Of a stretch of DNA of 64,000 bases, positions 17,801-27,535 are shown in pieces. The stretch comes from Curvibacter sp. PD_MW3. GTDB lineage: Bacteria; Pseudomonadota; Gammaproteobacteria; Burkholderiales; Burkholderiaceae_C. The translations under genes and the position numbers were made by a program. How positions within the stretch are numbered: the first letter of the stretch is position 1; every line of letters starts with the position of its first letter. The notes under the pieces are model-generated. The model ran no database searches. It was given only the letters and a program-made list of their open reading frames with translations, and was not told where the DNA came from. The stretch is from assembly GCA_002633085.1 (NCBI GenBank), contig NSIV01000001.1:186001-250000 (forward strand), in the 5' to 3' direction.

Positions 17801-18940
17801 ATGAGCCTCGACATCTTCTGGTTTCTCCCCACCTCCGGTGACACGCGTTACCTTGGCAAATCCGATTTCGGCCGCCCGGCCACCAATGCCTATATGCGGC
17901 AGATCGCAGTCACGGCCGAGAGCTTGGGCTACGACGGGTTGCTGATCCCCACCGGCAGCAGTTGCCTGGACCCGTGGGTCACGGCATCCAGCCTGATTGC
18001 GGTCACGCAACGCATCAAGCTGTTGGTGGCGCTGCGCACCTCCATTTCCGGCCCCACCGCCTCAGCGCGCCAGGCCGCCACGCTGGACCAGGCCCTGGGC
18101 GGACGCCTGCTGCTCAACGTCGTGCCCGGTGGCGATGCCACGGAACTGGCGGCCGACGGCGTCTTTCTGAGCCACGATGAACGCTATGAAGCTGCAGACG
18201 AATTCCTCACCGTGTGGCGCGATCTGCTGCAAGGCCAGAAGGTCGACTTCAAGGGGCGACATATCCAGGTGCAAGGGGCGCAGAACTTCTTCCCGCCGGT
18301 CTCGCACCCCTACCCACCGCTGTACTTCGGTGGCTCGTCGCCTGCGGCCCACGAACTGGCCGCCAAGCATGTGGACGCCTACCTGACCTGGGGTGAGCCG
18401 CCGGCTGATGTCGCCAAAAAAATCGCCGATGTGCGCGAACGCGCAGCCAGACACGGCCGCACCGTGCGCTTTGGCGTGCGGCTGCACGTCATCGTGCGCG
18501 AGACCAGCGAAGAGGCTTGGGCCGCCGCCGACCGGCTGATCAGCCACCTGGACGACGAGGACATCCAGCGCGCGCAAGCCAACTACGCCCGCATGGACTC
18601 CGAAGGCCAGCGTCGCATGGCGGCGCTGCACGGCGGCCGGCGCGACAAGCTGGTGGTTGGCCCCAACCTGTGGGCCGGCGTGGGCCTGGTGCGAGGCGGT
18701 GCCGGTACTGCACTGGTGGGCAATCCGCAGGAGGTGGCCGCGCGTCTGCAGGAATACGTGGACCTGGGCGTCGACAGCTTTGTGCTCTCCGGTTATCCGC
18801 ACCTGGAAGAAGCCGTCCGTTTCGCTGAACTGGTGTTCCCGCTGCTGCCCGGCAAGAAACCCGTCACCCTGCGCGACCAGTCCCTGACCGGCGGTGCGTT
18901 TGATGTGCGTGCCACGCAGGTGGAGGCGCAAGCCGCATGA
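17801..18940 (+). CDS. ssuD: FMNH2-dependent alkanesulfonate monooxygenase
   Basis: Two-component flavin monooxygenase that cleaves the C-S bond of alkanesulfonates to aldehyde and sulfite. The 379-aa length matches SsuD. Recognisable blocks are [15 protein letters not shown], the [19 protein letters not shown] strand, [25 protein letters not shown], and [18 protein letters not shown], which carries the Arg and His corresponding to the active-site R226 and H228 of E. coli SsuD. No ssuE flavin reductase is in the window, so reduced FMN must come from elsewhere. The stop overlaps the next start in an ATGA. A good Shine-Dalgarno is not visible. Confidence 0.93.
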   Translation: MSLDIFWFLPTSGDTRYLGKSDFGRPATNAYMRQIAVTAESLGYDGLLIPTGSSCLDPWVTASSLIAVTQRIKLLVALRTSISGPTASARQAATLDQALGGRLLLNVVPGGDATELAADGVFLSHDERYEAADEFLTVWRDLLQGQKVDFKGRHIQVQGAQNFFPPVSHPYPPLYFGGSSPAAHELAAKHVDAYLTWGEPPADVAKKIADVRERAARHGRTVRFGVRLHVIVRETSEEAWAAADRLISHLDDEDIQRAQANYARMDSEGQRRMAALHGGRRDKLVVGPNLWAGVGLVRGGAGTALVGNPQEVAARLQEYVDLGVDSFVLSGYPHLEEAVRFAELVFPLLPGKKPVTLRDQSLTGGAFDVRATQVEAQAA

Positions 18941-19836
18941 GTACCGACAAGACACAAGGCGCCAGCACCCAGGCGAGGCATGCATCCGGCCAGCGTGTCA
19001 TCGACATGCGCTGCCGACCGGCCTATCTGCACGACTTCTTCGGCGCCACCCCGGGCTCGCCCGGTGCGGCCACGGCACGCTGGCTGAACCGGCGTGTCGG
19101 CACGCGTGGCGACGACGAACATTTCGCGCGCTCGCGCACCCCGGAAGGCTTTCTGGCCGAAGTACGTGAGGCGGGTCTGTCGCATGCGGTGGTGGTGGGT
19201 CGCCACACCCCCAGTCAGCACCTGCCCAACGACCTGATTCAAAGCATCACCCACGGCCACCGAGAACTCATCGGCATCGGCTCGGTCGACCCGGTGATCC
19301 AGGGCAACGCCGCGCTCGACGAAGTGGAACGCGCCATCCGCCAACTCGGTTTGGCGGGCATCGACCTGGAGCCGGGCTTCGGCGAGCCGCCACGTCACCC
19401 GGACGACCCGATCTACTTCCCGGTCTACGAGCTGTGTGCCCAACTGGGCGTGCCCGTGTTCCTGATGACAGGCCCCACCACGCCAGACCCGCGGTTCAAC
19501 GATCCGGCACCACTAGCCAAGCTCGCGCAGACCTTCCCCAAGCTGCCCATCGTCGCCTACCACGGCTACTGGCCGAACGTGCAGCAGATCATCGGCGTGG
19601 CCTTCCGCTACGACAACATCCGCATCGTGCCGGACATGTACCTGTTCCTGCCCGGCAGCAGCGCTTTTGTGGAAGCGGCCAACGGCTTTCTGGCAGACCA
19701 GTTGCTGTTCGGTTCGTCCTACCCGTTCCGGCCCATCGGGCAGACCATCGAAGACTTCCTGAAGCTCGGCTTCAAGGAAAACATTCTCGACAAGTTGCTG
19801 TACCGCAACGGCGCTGAGTTGTTCGGGCTTGGCTGA
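18937..19836 (+). CDS. amidohydrolase-fold protein lacking the usual metal ligands
   Basis: Predicted TIM-barrel protein of the amidohydrolase-2 family, 299 aa, translated from the ATGA overlap with ssuD. The family normally starts with a metal-binding His-x-His (IDxHxH) and has an FGSDYP aspartate late in the barrel. Here these read [10 protein letters not shown] and LFGSSYPF, so both are missing, while YHGYWPN keeps one central His. It may be metal-independent, bind a different cofactor or have a non-catalytic role. Tight coupling to ssuD suggests it acts on a sulfonate or its product. Start: ATG 18937; about 19 variable residues precede the barrel. Confidence 0.8.
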   Translation: MSTDKTQGASTQARHASGQRVIDMRCRPAYLHDFFGATPGSPGAATARWLNRRVGTRGDDEHFARSRTPEGFLAEVREAGLSHAVVVGRHTPSQHLPNDLIQSITHGHRELIGIGSVDPVIQGNAALDEVERAIRQLGLAGIDLEPGFGEPPRHPDDPIYFPVYELCAQLGVPVFLMTGPTTPDPRFNDPAPLAKLAQTFPKLPIVAYHGYWPNVQQIIGVAFRYDNIRIVPDMYLFLPGSSAFVEAANGFLADQLLFGSSYPFRPIGQTIEDFLKLGFKENILDKLLYRNGAELFGLG

Positions 19837-19877
19837 GTGTGGGCCGCCGAGGCGGCCTTGCCGTTCGAGTCCGCGGG

Positions 19878-21185
19878 CTAGCGCCCCAAAAACCTCAGAA
19901 CACCCTCCCCGGCCTTGCGGCCGCTGGCAAAGCAGGCTGTCAGCAGGTAGCCGCCGGTGGGGGCTTCCCAGTCCAGCATCTCGCCAGCACAGAACACGCC
20001 CGGCAACGCCTCGCACATCAGGTCGTCACCCAGCACCTCGAACAGCACGCCGCCGGCGCTGCTGATGGCTTCGTCGAGCGGCCGTGCCGCCACCAATTGC
20101 AGCGGCAAGGCCTTGATGGCCGCGGCCAGCTTGGCTGCGTCGTGCATCTCGTCCTTGCTCAGCAGCTCATGCAGCAGGGCGGTCTTGATGCCGTCCAGGT
20201 TCAAGCGGCTCTTGAGGTGGCTGGAGAGCGACTTCGAGCCGCGCGGGTGCGCCACCTCGGCCAGCACGCGCTCCGGCGTGAAGTCGGGCAGCAAGTCCAG
20301 GTGGAGCGTGGCGTGGCCGCTGCGGATGATCTCGTCGCGCAGCAGGTTGGAGGCAGCGTAGATCAGGCTGCCTTCCACGCCGGTGGTGGTGGCGACGAAC
20401 TCACCTTTGCGCTGGAACGTCTGCCCCTGCCCGTTGGTGAACGAAATGGCCACCGTCTTGAAGGGCTGGCCGGCAAAACGGCTGGCAAAGTGCTCGCTCC
20501 AGCCCACCGTGGGTGCCGGGACCACTTGCACCGGCACGGCCTGCCTCTCGGCCGGCCGTTGGCGCTGTACCGCCACGTCGAAGCCACAGTTGGCCGGCAG
20601 CAGCGGCGCCACCGCCACGCCGCGCGCGGCCAGCAGCGGCACCCAGGCGCCGTTGGAACCCAGACGCGCCCAGCTGCCGCCGCCCAGGGCCAGCACCACG
20701 GCATCGGCCTGGGCCGTCACCTCGCCTTGCGGTGTCTCAAAACGCAGGGTACGGCCGTCTTCGGCCCAGCCGAGCCAGCGGTGCCGCATGTGGAATTGCA
20801 CGCCCGTGCCACCCTGTGCCGGGTGGCGCAGGCGGTTGAGCCAGGCGCGCAGCAGCGGTGCCGCCTTCATGTCGGCGGGAAAGACGCGGCCCGAAGTGCC
20901 CACAAAGGTCTCCACGCCCAAGCCGTGCGCCCACTCACGCAACTGCTGTGCGCCGAAACTGCGCAGCAAGGCCTCGATCTGCAAACGTCGCTCGCCATAA
21001 CGCTCGGCAAAACGGTCGGCCGACTCCGAGTGCGTCAGGTTGAGCCCGCCCTTGCCGGCCAGCAGAAATTTGCGCCCTACCGAAGGCATGGCGTCATACA
21101 GGTCCACCGCCACGCCAGCATTCACCAGCACCTCGGCTGCCATCAGGCCAGCCGGACCGCCACCGATCACGATCACGCTTTTCAT
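19878..21185 (-). CDS. HI0933-like / BaiN-type flavoprotein (TIGR03862-like)
   Basis: NAD(P)/FAD-dependent oxidoreductase of 435 aa, physiological substrate unknown. The N-terminal FAD motif is IVIGGGPAGLMAAEVLVNAG, followed by SVGRKFLLAGKGGLNLTHSE, a signature of the HI0933 family, and AVVLALGGGSWARLGSNG. The C-terminus has VFCAGEMLDWEAPTGGYLLTACFASGRKAG, closing the FAD site. Its start overlaps the stop of the upstream nuclease gene in an ATGA, so it is translated with the AddAB-like pair, though a functional link is not established. Confidence 0.87.
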   Translation of the reverse strand: MKSVIVIGGGPAGLMAAEVLVNAGVAVDLYDAMPSVGRKFLLAGKGGLNLTHSESADRFAERYGERRLQIEALLRSFGAQQLREWAHGLGVETFVGTSGRVFPADMKAAPLLRAWLNRLRHPAQGGTGVQFHMRHRWLGWAEDGRTLRFETPQGEVTAQADAVVLALGGGSWARLGSNGAWVPLLAARGVAVAPLLPANCGFDVAVQRQRPAERQAVPVQVVPAPTVGWSEHFASRFAGQPFKTVAISFTNGQGQTFQRKGEFVATTTGVEGSLIYAASNLLRDEIIRSGHATLHLDLLPDFTPERVLAEVAHPRGSKSLSSHLKSRLNLDGIKTALLHELLSKDEMHDAAKLAAAIKALPLQLVAARPLDEAISSAGGVLFEVLGDDLMCEALPGVFCAGEMLDWEAPTGGYLLTACFASGRKAGEGVLRFLGR

Positions 21186-24100
21186 TCGTTTCCTTGAATT
21201 TCTTCCAGTGTGCCTGCAGCGCTCAGGAATGCTGCACGCACCGGCTCTCCGGGCGATGCAGCCTGCACGGCGGCACGGTAGCTGCGCAACTGTGCCAGCA
21301 GTTCATGACGGCCTTGCGGCTGCGTAGCCGATTTGTAGTCCAGCACCCACCATTCGCCCACATTCGTTTCCGTCTTGCGGCGCACCAGCCGGTCGATGCG
21401 GCGCACACTGCCCTGCACCGTCACCGGCACTTCATTGCCATGCCAGTCCACCACGTCGGCACGCCAGGCCCAGGCACCGTCCCCCAGCAGGATGCGCTGG
21501 GCCATGGCGGCGGCCTGCTGCGCCTGTGTGGCGTCGAGGCCGAACTCGGCGGCCGCGCGCTGTACCTGCACGGGCGTCCAGCCTTGGGCGTCCAGCGCGG
21601 CCCACTCCAGCAGGCGGTGCATCGCCTGACCGATCAGCGACTCGGGCGTGGGCTTTTCTGCAACGCCCTGAAATGCTCCTGTTTTGATAGCTATTGGCGA
21701 AGATGTGGCAAGGACGGAAGGCAGAATTGGCAACAAAACCGGGGCATCCTGCACCGGCACGACGGCGACCGGCGCAGCTGTTGCTGGCACGTCGATGGCC
21801 GCACAACCCGCCTGCAGCCGCTGCCACCAGCTCGCGCCATTGGCCTGGTGCGGTTGCACCGAGGACAACACCAGCCGCTGCTGCGCCCGCGTCATGGCCA
21901 CGTACAAGGCGTTGAGTTCTTCGCGCTGGCGCGCTTGCTGCTCAATTGCCAATGCGGGCTGCACACTCGGCGGCACATTGCTCTCGCTGGCCAGGAAGAC
22001 AAAACTTTGCGGTGCTTCAGCCTCGCCCGGCCAGTCAAGCAGCACACTCATGGTCTGCGTCTTCGGCGGCGGCGCATCGGTGTCGAGCAGCAGCACCAGC
22101 GACGCTTCCAGCCCCTTGGCGCCGTGCACGGTCAGCAGGCGCACCGCGTCGGCATCGGCCAGCGTGGGTGCCGGCACGCCGCCAGCCTTGAGCGCGCGCA
22201 CCAGGGCATAGGGCGTGGCGTAGCGGGCACCATCCACCTGCAAGGCAGCCGCCAGCAGCGCCTGCAGATTCGACACGACGGCCTCGCGCTGCGTGACCGG
22301 CGCGGCGGCGACAAAACGCGCCAGCACATCGCCGTCGTCGAAGATCGCGTCGAGCGCATCGTGCGGCGGCAGCGTGTCGAGCCAGCCTTTCCAGCGAATC
22401 AAAACAGGCCCCACTGCCCCAAGGGACGGCGCCAGCAGCTCCTCTTTTTGTAGCAAATCGAACCAAGGCTGCTTGTGCTGACGTTGCAGCAACGCCAGTT
22501 GCACCAGCTCGTCATCGCTCAGGCTGAACAGCGGCGACTTCAGCGCCCGCGCCAGCGACAGGTCGTGCGCCGGTGATACCAAAGCATCGAGCAGGGCCAC
22601 GATGTCCTGCACCTCGGGCGCCTGGCCCAGATCACGCTTCTCGGGCTGCTGCGCCGGAATGCCCAGCGCACGCAATTCCTCCTGCATCACGGCCAGGCGG
22701 TCGCGCTTGCGCGACAGCACCATGATGTCTTTCGGGTGCAGGCGACCTTCGCCGTCTTGGTGCGGGTCATCCTGAATCTGCTGCGCCAACCAGTGCGCCG
22801 CCTGACGACACTCCAGCGTGCGCAGCGTTTCCTCCGGCGTGACGCGCGGCGTGGTCAGGCTGTCGCGCCAGCCCGGCGCCGCCGCTTCGGCCACCGCCTT
22901 CTCCGGTCGCAGGATCTGCGGCAAGGTGAAGGCGCCGCCCGCCTCCTGCGATTCGGTGGTGTGGCTGCGAAAGCCCGGGTACAACCCGTCGGCCTGCGCC
23001 TGCCCCATGGCCTGGTTGACCAGCGCCAGCACCGGCGGCGCATTGCGGCGCGTGTGGTCGCAGCTCAGCAGGTCGCCACCGAGGTCACGCACGAACGCTT
23101 GTGCCGCGATGAAGACCTGCGGCTCGGCTCGGCGAAAACGGTAGATGCTCTGCTTCGGGTCGCCGACGATAAACAGGCTGGGCGCCTCGGCGCCGCCACC
23201 GGCGCCGGCATAGCCGCTGAGCCAGGCATGCAGCGCCTGCCACTGCAGCGGGTTGGTGTCCTGGAACTCGTCAATCAGCAGGTGGCGCGTGCGCGCATCG
23301 AGCCGCTCCTGCACCCAACCGCCCAGCACCGGGTCGGACAGCTGGTGCAGCGCGGCGCGTTCGACGTCATTCATGTCGACCCAGCCACGCTCGCGCTTGA
23401 GCGCCGCGAACTCGTCGATCAGCAGACGCGCCAAGCGCGTCATGCGCTGCTGGTAAAGCCAGGCCTGGTGCTGCGCCTCAGCCGCCAGCACGGCCAGCAC
23501 CTGCTCCTGCACCGCACGCACCTGCTCGATGCCGGCCACCTTGTCGCCAAACTTGCGCGCGGTACCGCTCTGGGTCAGCAACGCGGCCAGCACGCCATCG
23601 GCATCATGGACCGTCAACGCCTGTTCCAGCTCACTACCCTTGGCACTGAAACTGGGCTGACTGGCCCGGCCCAGCGTCTGCGCTGCCAACACCAGTTGCT
23701 GGCGCATCGGCCCTTCGGCCAGCAGCACGGTCAGCGGCTCCGCCACGCCCGAGAACTCGGGGAAGTGTTCGCTGAAATGTGGCACCGAGGCCAGCACCGC
23801 ACCCTGCGCATCGGCCAACACGAACTCCACGCGCCGCTGCAAGGCAGCTTCGAGCGCGCGCTCGGTCTGGAAGCGGCCGTGCGTGGCCACCACCGCCTCG
23901 TAGTCCTGTCGTGCCTCGGGCTCGCTCAGCAAGCGCGCATGGAACGGCCGCCACACCTGGGCCACGGCCTGTGCGTCATCCTCCAGCAGTTCGTAGGCAG
24001 CCGGCAGGCCAAGCGCCTCCAGCACCGACATCGGTGCGGTGCGCAGCAGCGCCGCGAACCAGCTGTGAAAGGTACGAATCTGCACCGGCCGGCCCTGGGC

Positions 24101-24463
24101 CAGCAGGGTTTGATACAAATTTCGTAGCGGCTCGCGCAATTCCCGTGCGGCCTGTGGGCCAATTCCACGTATGAGCAGTTCTTTTTCCAGTTGCTCCGGC
24201 GTGGCTTTGGCAAATTCCTCCAGCCATTCGGTCAGGCGCTGGCGCATCTCGCCGGCGGCCTTCTTGGTAAAGGTGATGGCCAGGATTTGATGTGGCGCCG
24301 CGCCTTCGAGCAGCGCGCGCAGGATACGCGAGACCAGCATCCACGTTTTGCCTGCGCCGGCGCAGGCTTCGACTGCGACGCTGTGGCGCGGGTCGCAGGC
24401 GATGGCGTAGAAGTCTTCCCTTGAGACGGGGTGGCCGTTGAGTTCGTAGGCGGGGTTGGTCAC
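21182..24463 (-). CDS. addA: UvrD/RecB-type helicase-nuclease, AddA-like
   Basis: Large (1093 aa) ATP-dependent helicase with a C-terminal nuclease, likely for double-strand-break processing with the AddB-like partner. Walker A is ACAGAGKTWMLVSRI (about residues 34-48), motif Ia ILAITFTKKAAGEMRQRL, motif II LIDEFQDTNPLQW, motif III VGDPKQSIYRFRRAE, motif V LLTVHGAKGLEA and motif VI LYVAMTRAQQRLVLS. The nuclease motif near the C-terminus is WWVLDYKSATQ. Two copies of the 17-bp repeat are embedded (21675, 22438). The start overlaps the partner's stop. The symbol follows domain architecture; some annotations would call it RecB-like. Confidence 0.88.
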   Translation of the reverse strand: MTNPAYELNGHPVSREDFYAIACDPRHSVAVEACAGAGKTWMLVSRILRALLEGAAPHQILAITFTKKAAGEMRQRLTEWLEEFAKATPEQLEKELLIRGIGPQAARELREPLRNLYQTLLAQGRPVQIRTFHSWFAALLRTAPMSVLEALGLPAAYELLEDDAQAVAQVWRPFHARLLSEPEARQDYEAVVATHGRFQTERALEAALQRRVEFVLADAQGAVLASVPHFSEHFPEFSGVAEPLTVLLAEGPMRQQLVLAAQTLGRASQPSFSAKGSELEQALTVHDADGVLAALLTQSGTARKFGDKVAGIEQVRAVQEQVLAVLAAEAQHQAWLYQQRMTRLARLLIDEFAALKRERGWVDMNDVERAALHQLSDPVLGGWVQERLDARTRHLLIDEFQDTNPLQWQALHAWLSGYAGAGGGAEAPSLFIVGDPKQSIYRFRRAEPQVFIAAQAFVRDLGGDLLSCDHTRRNAPPVLALVNQAMGQAQADGLYPGFRSHTTESQEAGGAFTLPQILRPEKAVAEAAAPGWRDSLTTPRVTPEETLRTLECRQAAHWLAQQIQDDPHQDGEGRLHPKDIMVLSRKRDRLAVMQEELRALGIPAQQPEKRDLGQAPEVQDIVALLDALVSPAHDLSLARALKSPLFSLSDDELVQLALLQRQHKQPWFDLLQKEELLAPSLGAVGPVLIRWKGWLDTLPPHDALDAIFDDGDVLARFVAAAPVTQREAVVSNLQALLAAALQVDGARYATPYALVRALKAGGVPAPTLADADAVRLLTVHGAKGLEASLVLLLDTDAPPPKTQTMSVLLDWPGEAEAPQSFVFLASESNVPPSVQPALAIEQQARQREELNALYVAMTRAQQRLVLSSVQPHQANGASWWQRLQAGCAAIDVPATAAPVAVVPVQDAPVLLPILPSVLATSSPIAIKTGAFQGVAEKPTPESLIGQAMHRLLEWAALDAQGWTPVQVQRAAAEFGLDATQAQQAAAMAQRILLGDGAWAWRADVVDWHGNEVPVTVQGSVRRIDRLVRRKTETNVGEWWVLDYKSATQPQGRHELLAQLRSYRAAVQAASPGEPVRAAFLSAAGTLEEIQGNE
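21675..21691. repeat. 17-bp repeat, copy 3 (in addA, between helicase and nuclease domains)
   Basis: Plus strand GCTCCTGTTTTGATAGC; read on the coding strand it gives AIKTGA in the variable linker between the last helicase motif and the nuclease domain. Same GCTCCT...TAGC frame and 17-bp length as copies 2, 4 and 5. Confidence 0.6.
22438..22454. repeat. 17-bp repeat, copy 4 (in addA)
   Basis: Plus strand GCTCCTCTTTTTGTAGC; on the coding strand it encodes LLQKEE in a segment between helicase motifs III and V. It is 747 bp upstream, in coding direction, of copy 3 in the same gene. Confidence 0.55.
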
Positions 24464-27069
24464 AACGGCTCCTCCTGCCCCACGCTGTCATCGGCCCAGA
24501 AATCTTTCCGGCACAAACCGCGCGCCGCACAGAATTCGCAGGCATCGCCCTCGCCCAATGCCGGCAAAGGTGCGCCCTCGGCAATGCGCTGAAGATCATG
24601 CGCAATGCCCTCGATCAACGCATCGCGCACCGCCACCACGTCCTTCTGCTCAAAGGTCTTGCTCCCCTCCTTCTCGCTGATGTTGACGTAGGCGGCACGC
24701 AAGGTGTCGTGCGGCTGCAGCGCGGCGTAGAAGGCCAGCTGCGTGTCTTCAAACGGTTCCTTGATGCGCTTGGCCGTCACGGTGGGCGACTCGGTCTTGT
24801 AGTCGATCACCATCACCTCGCCGCTGCCGGCCTGGTCAATGCGGTCGAGCCGCCCCACCAGCGTGAACGAGCCCAAGGGCTGCTCCTGCCAGCGTTCGCC
24901 CTCCTCGAAGTGCAGTCCTTCGGTCTCATGCCCGGCCAGCCACTCAAGATAGCCCTCACGCACCCGCGGCCAGGCCGCCTGGAACGGCAAAAATTCTTCT
25001 TCCGCCAAACGCATGGATTCGGTCACCTGTGTGGCGGCGGCATCGATCAGCGCGCGCCGTGCCACCACATCGGCCTGCGGCGTGGTCTTGAGTTGCTCAT
25101 GGAAGGCCTGCAGCACGGCATGCAGCCAGAGGCCGAAGTCGCGCTTGTCGAGCTCAACCTCCAACTCCTCCGCCTCCTTCAAGCCAAGTTGGCGCAAAGC
25201 GAAGAAACGGTAAGGGCAGTGGCGCAGGTCGCTGTAGGCGCTGGCAGAAAGGCGTGCCACATCCAACTGCGGCGCCGCCGGCATCGGGCGCGCCACGGGC
25301 ACCGGGACCACTTCGCGTTGCACGCGTGGGTCCGGTGCTTGGCCGTCGCCCACCTGCAGATGAAGCGCCTGCACCAACGGGCTGGGCAACAGGGGTTCGC
25401 CACCGTCGTCGCCGGCTCGCCAGAGCAGGTCGACCTGCGGCGTGCACAGCGCATGCTGCCAGGCGGCGCGCAGGGCTGCTTTCAGCGCTTCGCGCGCCGG
25501 AAGGCCGAGCGCGGCGCGCTGGGCCGCCGTCCACAGCCCGGGCGGCTCGGGCGAAGGATTCAGGCGCACCTCGTCACAGCCCGGCAACACCACGGCACCG
25601 AAAGGCCGGCCCAGCAACTGTGCCAGCGGCAGGATCACCACCTGCTCCTGCGGCGGGTACTCGGGTGTGAAGCTGGCCGCCTCCAGCGCCTGGTCGACCC
25701 AGCGCGTGAAGTCCGTCAACGACAGGCGGCGCTGCGCCCACAGCGCATCGGCCGGCAGTGCGATACCCGCTTCCGACAAGCGCAACGTGGCCAGCACCGT
25801 GTCGCCGGCCACGTCGTCCTGCAACAGGGCCCACTGGCCACTGCGCTGCAACAGCTCACGCAGGGCCAGCAGCCATTGCGGCAAGGTGCGCGGCCGCTGC
25901 AGGCCATCGCGCAGCGCTTCAAGGTCGGCCAGCAAGGCCGCCAGTGCCGGTTGCTCGCTGGCGCCCAGCGCCCCCGGCACGCCGCGCCACTCGCGCAGCG
26001 GCTGGCGGCGCAGTTGTGCTTCCAGTTGGCGCACGGCCGTGCTCTCGAAGGCCGGTGCGTTCTTGAGCCAGTCGAGCACAGCATCGCTAGCCACGTTCCA
26101 GGCACAGGCGCGCAGTGCGCCCATGACGTGGGCGCCAGCGCGGCTGGTGGAGAGTTTCCAGCCGGTCTCATCACGGATCTGCAGATCGCGCGAGGCCAGC
26201 ATGGCACGCACGCGGCGTGTCAGCGCGCGGTCGATCGCCACCAGCGCTACCGGCGTGCGACCGGCATTGACGTGCTGCAGCACGCAGGCCGCGGCACGCT
26301 GGGCCTCGTCCTGCGCATCGCGCGTCTTGTGGAATGCCGGTGCGACACCGGCCTGTGCCAGTACGCCATCAAGGGCCATCACAGCCATGCGCTCACCCCA
26401 TACCGCTTGCAAGGCCGCCGGCAGGGGGTCGGGCTGGAAACCCTGCAGCACGATCAGGCAGTCGGTCGCCTCGATCACACGCGGCTCGAACAACACGTCG
26501 CTGGCGTAGGACGAGTTGGCGGCCCAGGCCACCGCCAATTGGGCCACGGCGGCTTCCAGCGCCAGCGCGCCGACATCCATGCCGGTTGCCGCTGCGCTGC
26601 GTGCCCGAGCGCCCCAAGCGGCGCGTTCGGATGGCGGCACGGCCGCGGCCAAGGCACCGAGTTGCTGCGCCGCCTCCAGCAACAGCGGTGTGGCCGCATC
26701 GGCCTGTGCGCCCAGGCTGGTGCGCTCCAGCATGGCGCGTGCCGTCAGCACATCCAAGGCGGCATCGAAGGTGATGTCAGTGGCCGCCGGGGTGAAACCG
26801 CCCAGGCTGCGGCTCCAGTTCTGCGTGGTCTCGAAGCGTGGCGCAAAACCATCCGGGTGGGCTTGCGCCCATAGGCGTGCTGCCAACGGCATGAGCTGGG
26901 CGTAAGGCAACAGCACCACGGTGCGTGCCGGATGCGCGCCACGAGCGCGCAGGTGGGCGGCGATGCGTGCCAACCAGCCTTGCTCGGGCGCCAGCCAGCA
27001 GTCCAGCGTCGGGTAGAGGGCCGGATCGAGTACGAAGGGGAAGCGAGCGGTTAACGCTATGGTGTTCAT
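24460..27069 (-). CDS. addB: PD-(D/E)XK nuclease / inactivated helicase subunit, AddB-like
   Basis: Partner of the AddA-like helicase, 869 aa. The C-terminal nuclease has the VMVIDYKTESPT catalytic motif. A four-cysteine iron-sulfur signature of AddB nucleases is visible as one Cys in LRHCPYRFFAL and three in CEFCAARGLC at the very C-terminus. The N-terminal part is a degenerate helicase fold without an intact Walker A. The ATG at 27069 (MNTIALTARFPFVLDP) was chosen; the longer frame to 27177 would overlap divergent trxA and its leader. It overlaps addA by an ATGA. Length is shorter than Bacillus AddB, as in other proteobacterial versions. Confidence 0.85.
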   Translation of the reverse strand: MNTIALTARFPFVLDPALYPTLDCWLAPEQGWLARIAAHLRARGAHPARTVVLLPYAQLMPLAARLWAQAHPDGFAPRFETTQNWSRSLGGFTPAATDITFDAALDVLTARAMLERTSLGAQADAATPLLLEAAQQLGALAAAVPPSERAAWGARARSAAATGMDVGALALEAAVAQLAVAWAANSSYASDVLFEPRVIEATDCLIVLQGFQPDPLPAALQAVWGERMAVMALDGVLAQAGVAPAFHKTRDAQDEAQRAAACVLQHVNAGRTPVALVAIDRALTRRVRAMLASRDLQIRDETGWKLSTSRAGAHVMGALRACAWNVASDAVLDWLKNAPAFESTAVRQLEAQLRRQPLREWRGVPGALGASEQPALAALLADLEALRDGLQRPRTLPQWLLALRELLQRSGQWALLQDDVAGDTVLATLRLSEAGIALPADALWAQRRLSLTDFTRWVDQALEAASFTPEYPPQEQVVILPLAQLLGRPFGAVVLPGCDEVRLNPSPEPPGLWTAAQRAALGLPAREALKAALRAAWQHALCTPQVDLLWRAGDDGGEPLLPSPLVQALHLQVGDGQAPDPRVQREVVPVPVARPMPAAPQLDVARLSASAYSDLRHCPYRFFALRQLGLKEAEELEVELDKRDFGLWLHAVLQAFHEQLKTTPQADVVARRALIDAAATQVTESMRLAEEEFLPFQAAWPRVREGYLEWLAGHETEGLHFEEGERWQEQPLGSFTLVGRLDRIDQAGSGEVMVIDYKTESPTVTAKRIKEPFEDTQLAFYAALQPHDTLRAAYVNISEKEGSKTFEQKDVVAVRDALIEGIAHDLQRIAEGAPLPALGEGDACEFCAARGLCRKDFWADDSVGQEEPL

Positions 27070-27153
27070 AGCACTGGCCCGCTGTCGGGGTACTTGGTTT
27101 CTGTCACAATGCCGCAACTTTAGCTGTATTGCCAAACTGTCAAAGGAGCCCTC

Positions 27154-27486
27154 ATGGCCAGCGACCTCATCAAACATGTTTCAGACGCCACTTTCGAAGC
27201 CGACGTGCTCCAGTCGGCCCAGCCCGTGCTGGTCGATTACTGGGCCGAGTGGTGCGGTCCCTGCAAGATGATCGCCCCCATCTTGGACGAAGTGTCCAGC
27301 ACCTACGAAGGCAAGCTGCAGATCGCCAAGATGAATGTGGACGAGAACCGCGACATCCCGGCCAAGTTCGGCATCCGCGGCATCCCGACCCTGATGCTGT
27401 TCAAGGGCGGCCAGTTGGCTGCCACCAAGGTCGGTGCCATGAGCAAGGCCCAGCTGACCGCTTTCATCGACCAGCAACTGGCCTGA
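27154..27486 (+). CDS. trxA: thioredoxin 1
   Basis: Cytoplasmic disulfide reductase of 110 aa. The active site is [15 protein letters not shown] (WCGPC), followed by the cis-proline region [14 protein letters not shown]. Length and both ends are typical. A clear AAGGAG lies 7 bases before the ATG. It sits immediately upstream of rho, an order shared with E. coli and many proteobacteria, but an inverted repeat and a dispersed-repeat-like segment separate the two here. It could supply electrons to the thioredoxin-type arsenate reductase encoded further on. Confidence 0.97.
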   Translation: MASDLIKHVSDATFEADVLQSAQPVLVDYWAEWCGPCKMIAPILDEVSSTYEGKLQIAKMNVDENRDIPAKFGIRGIPTLMLFKGGQLAATKVGAMSKAQLTAFIDQQLA

Positions 27487-27500
27487 TCCAGCCCTTCTTC

Positions 27501-27528
27501 AGCGACCCGGTTTAGCTGCCGGGTCGCT
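27501..27528 (+). terminator. strong hairpin after trxA
   Basis: AGCGACCCGG at 27501-27510 pairs perfectly with CCGGGTCGCT at 27519-27528 around an 8-base loop. It begins 15 bp after the trxA stop. No U-tract follows, so it may be a weak or factor-assisted terminator or protect the 3' end. Confidence 0.6.
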
Positions 27529-27535
27529 CCAAGGC

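Noticed and set aside
24598..26874. 758-codon plus-strand frame opposite addB
   Set aside because: Shadow of a real gene: high GC at third positions keeps the opposite strand open. No start signal or domain. The same reasoning removes similar frames opposite dnaX, addA, ppk1, phoX, glmM and ftsH.
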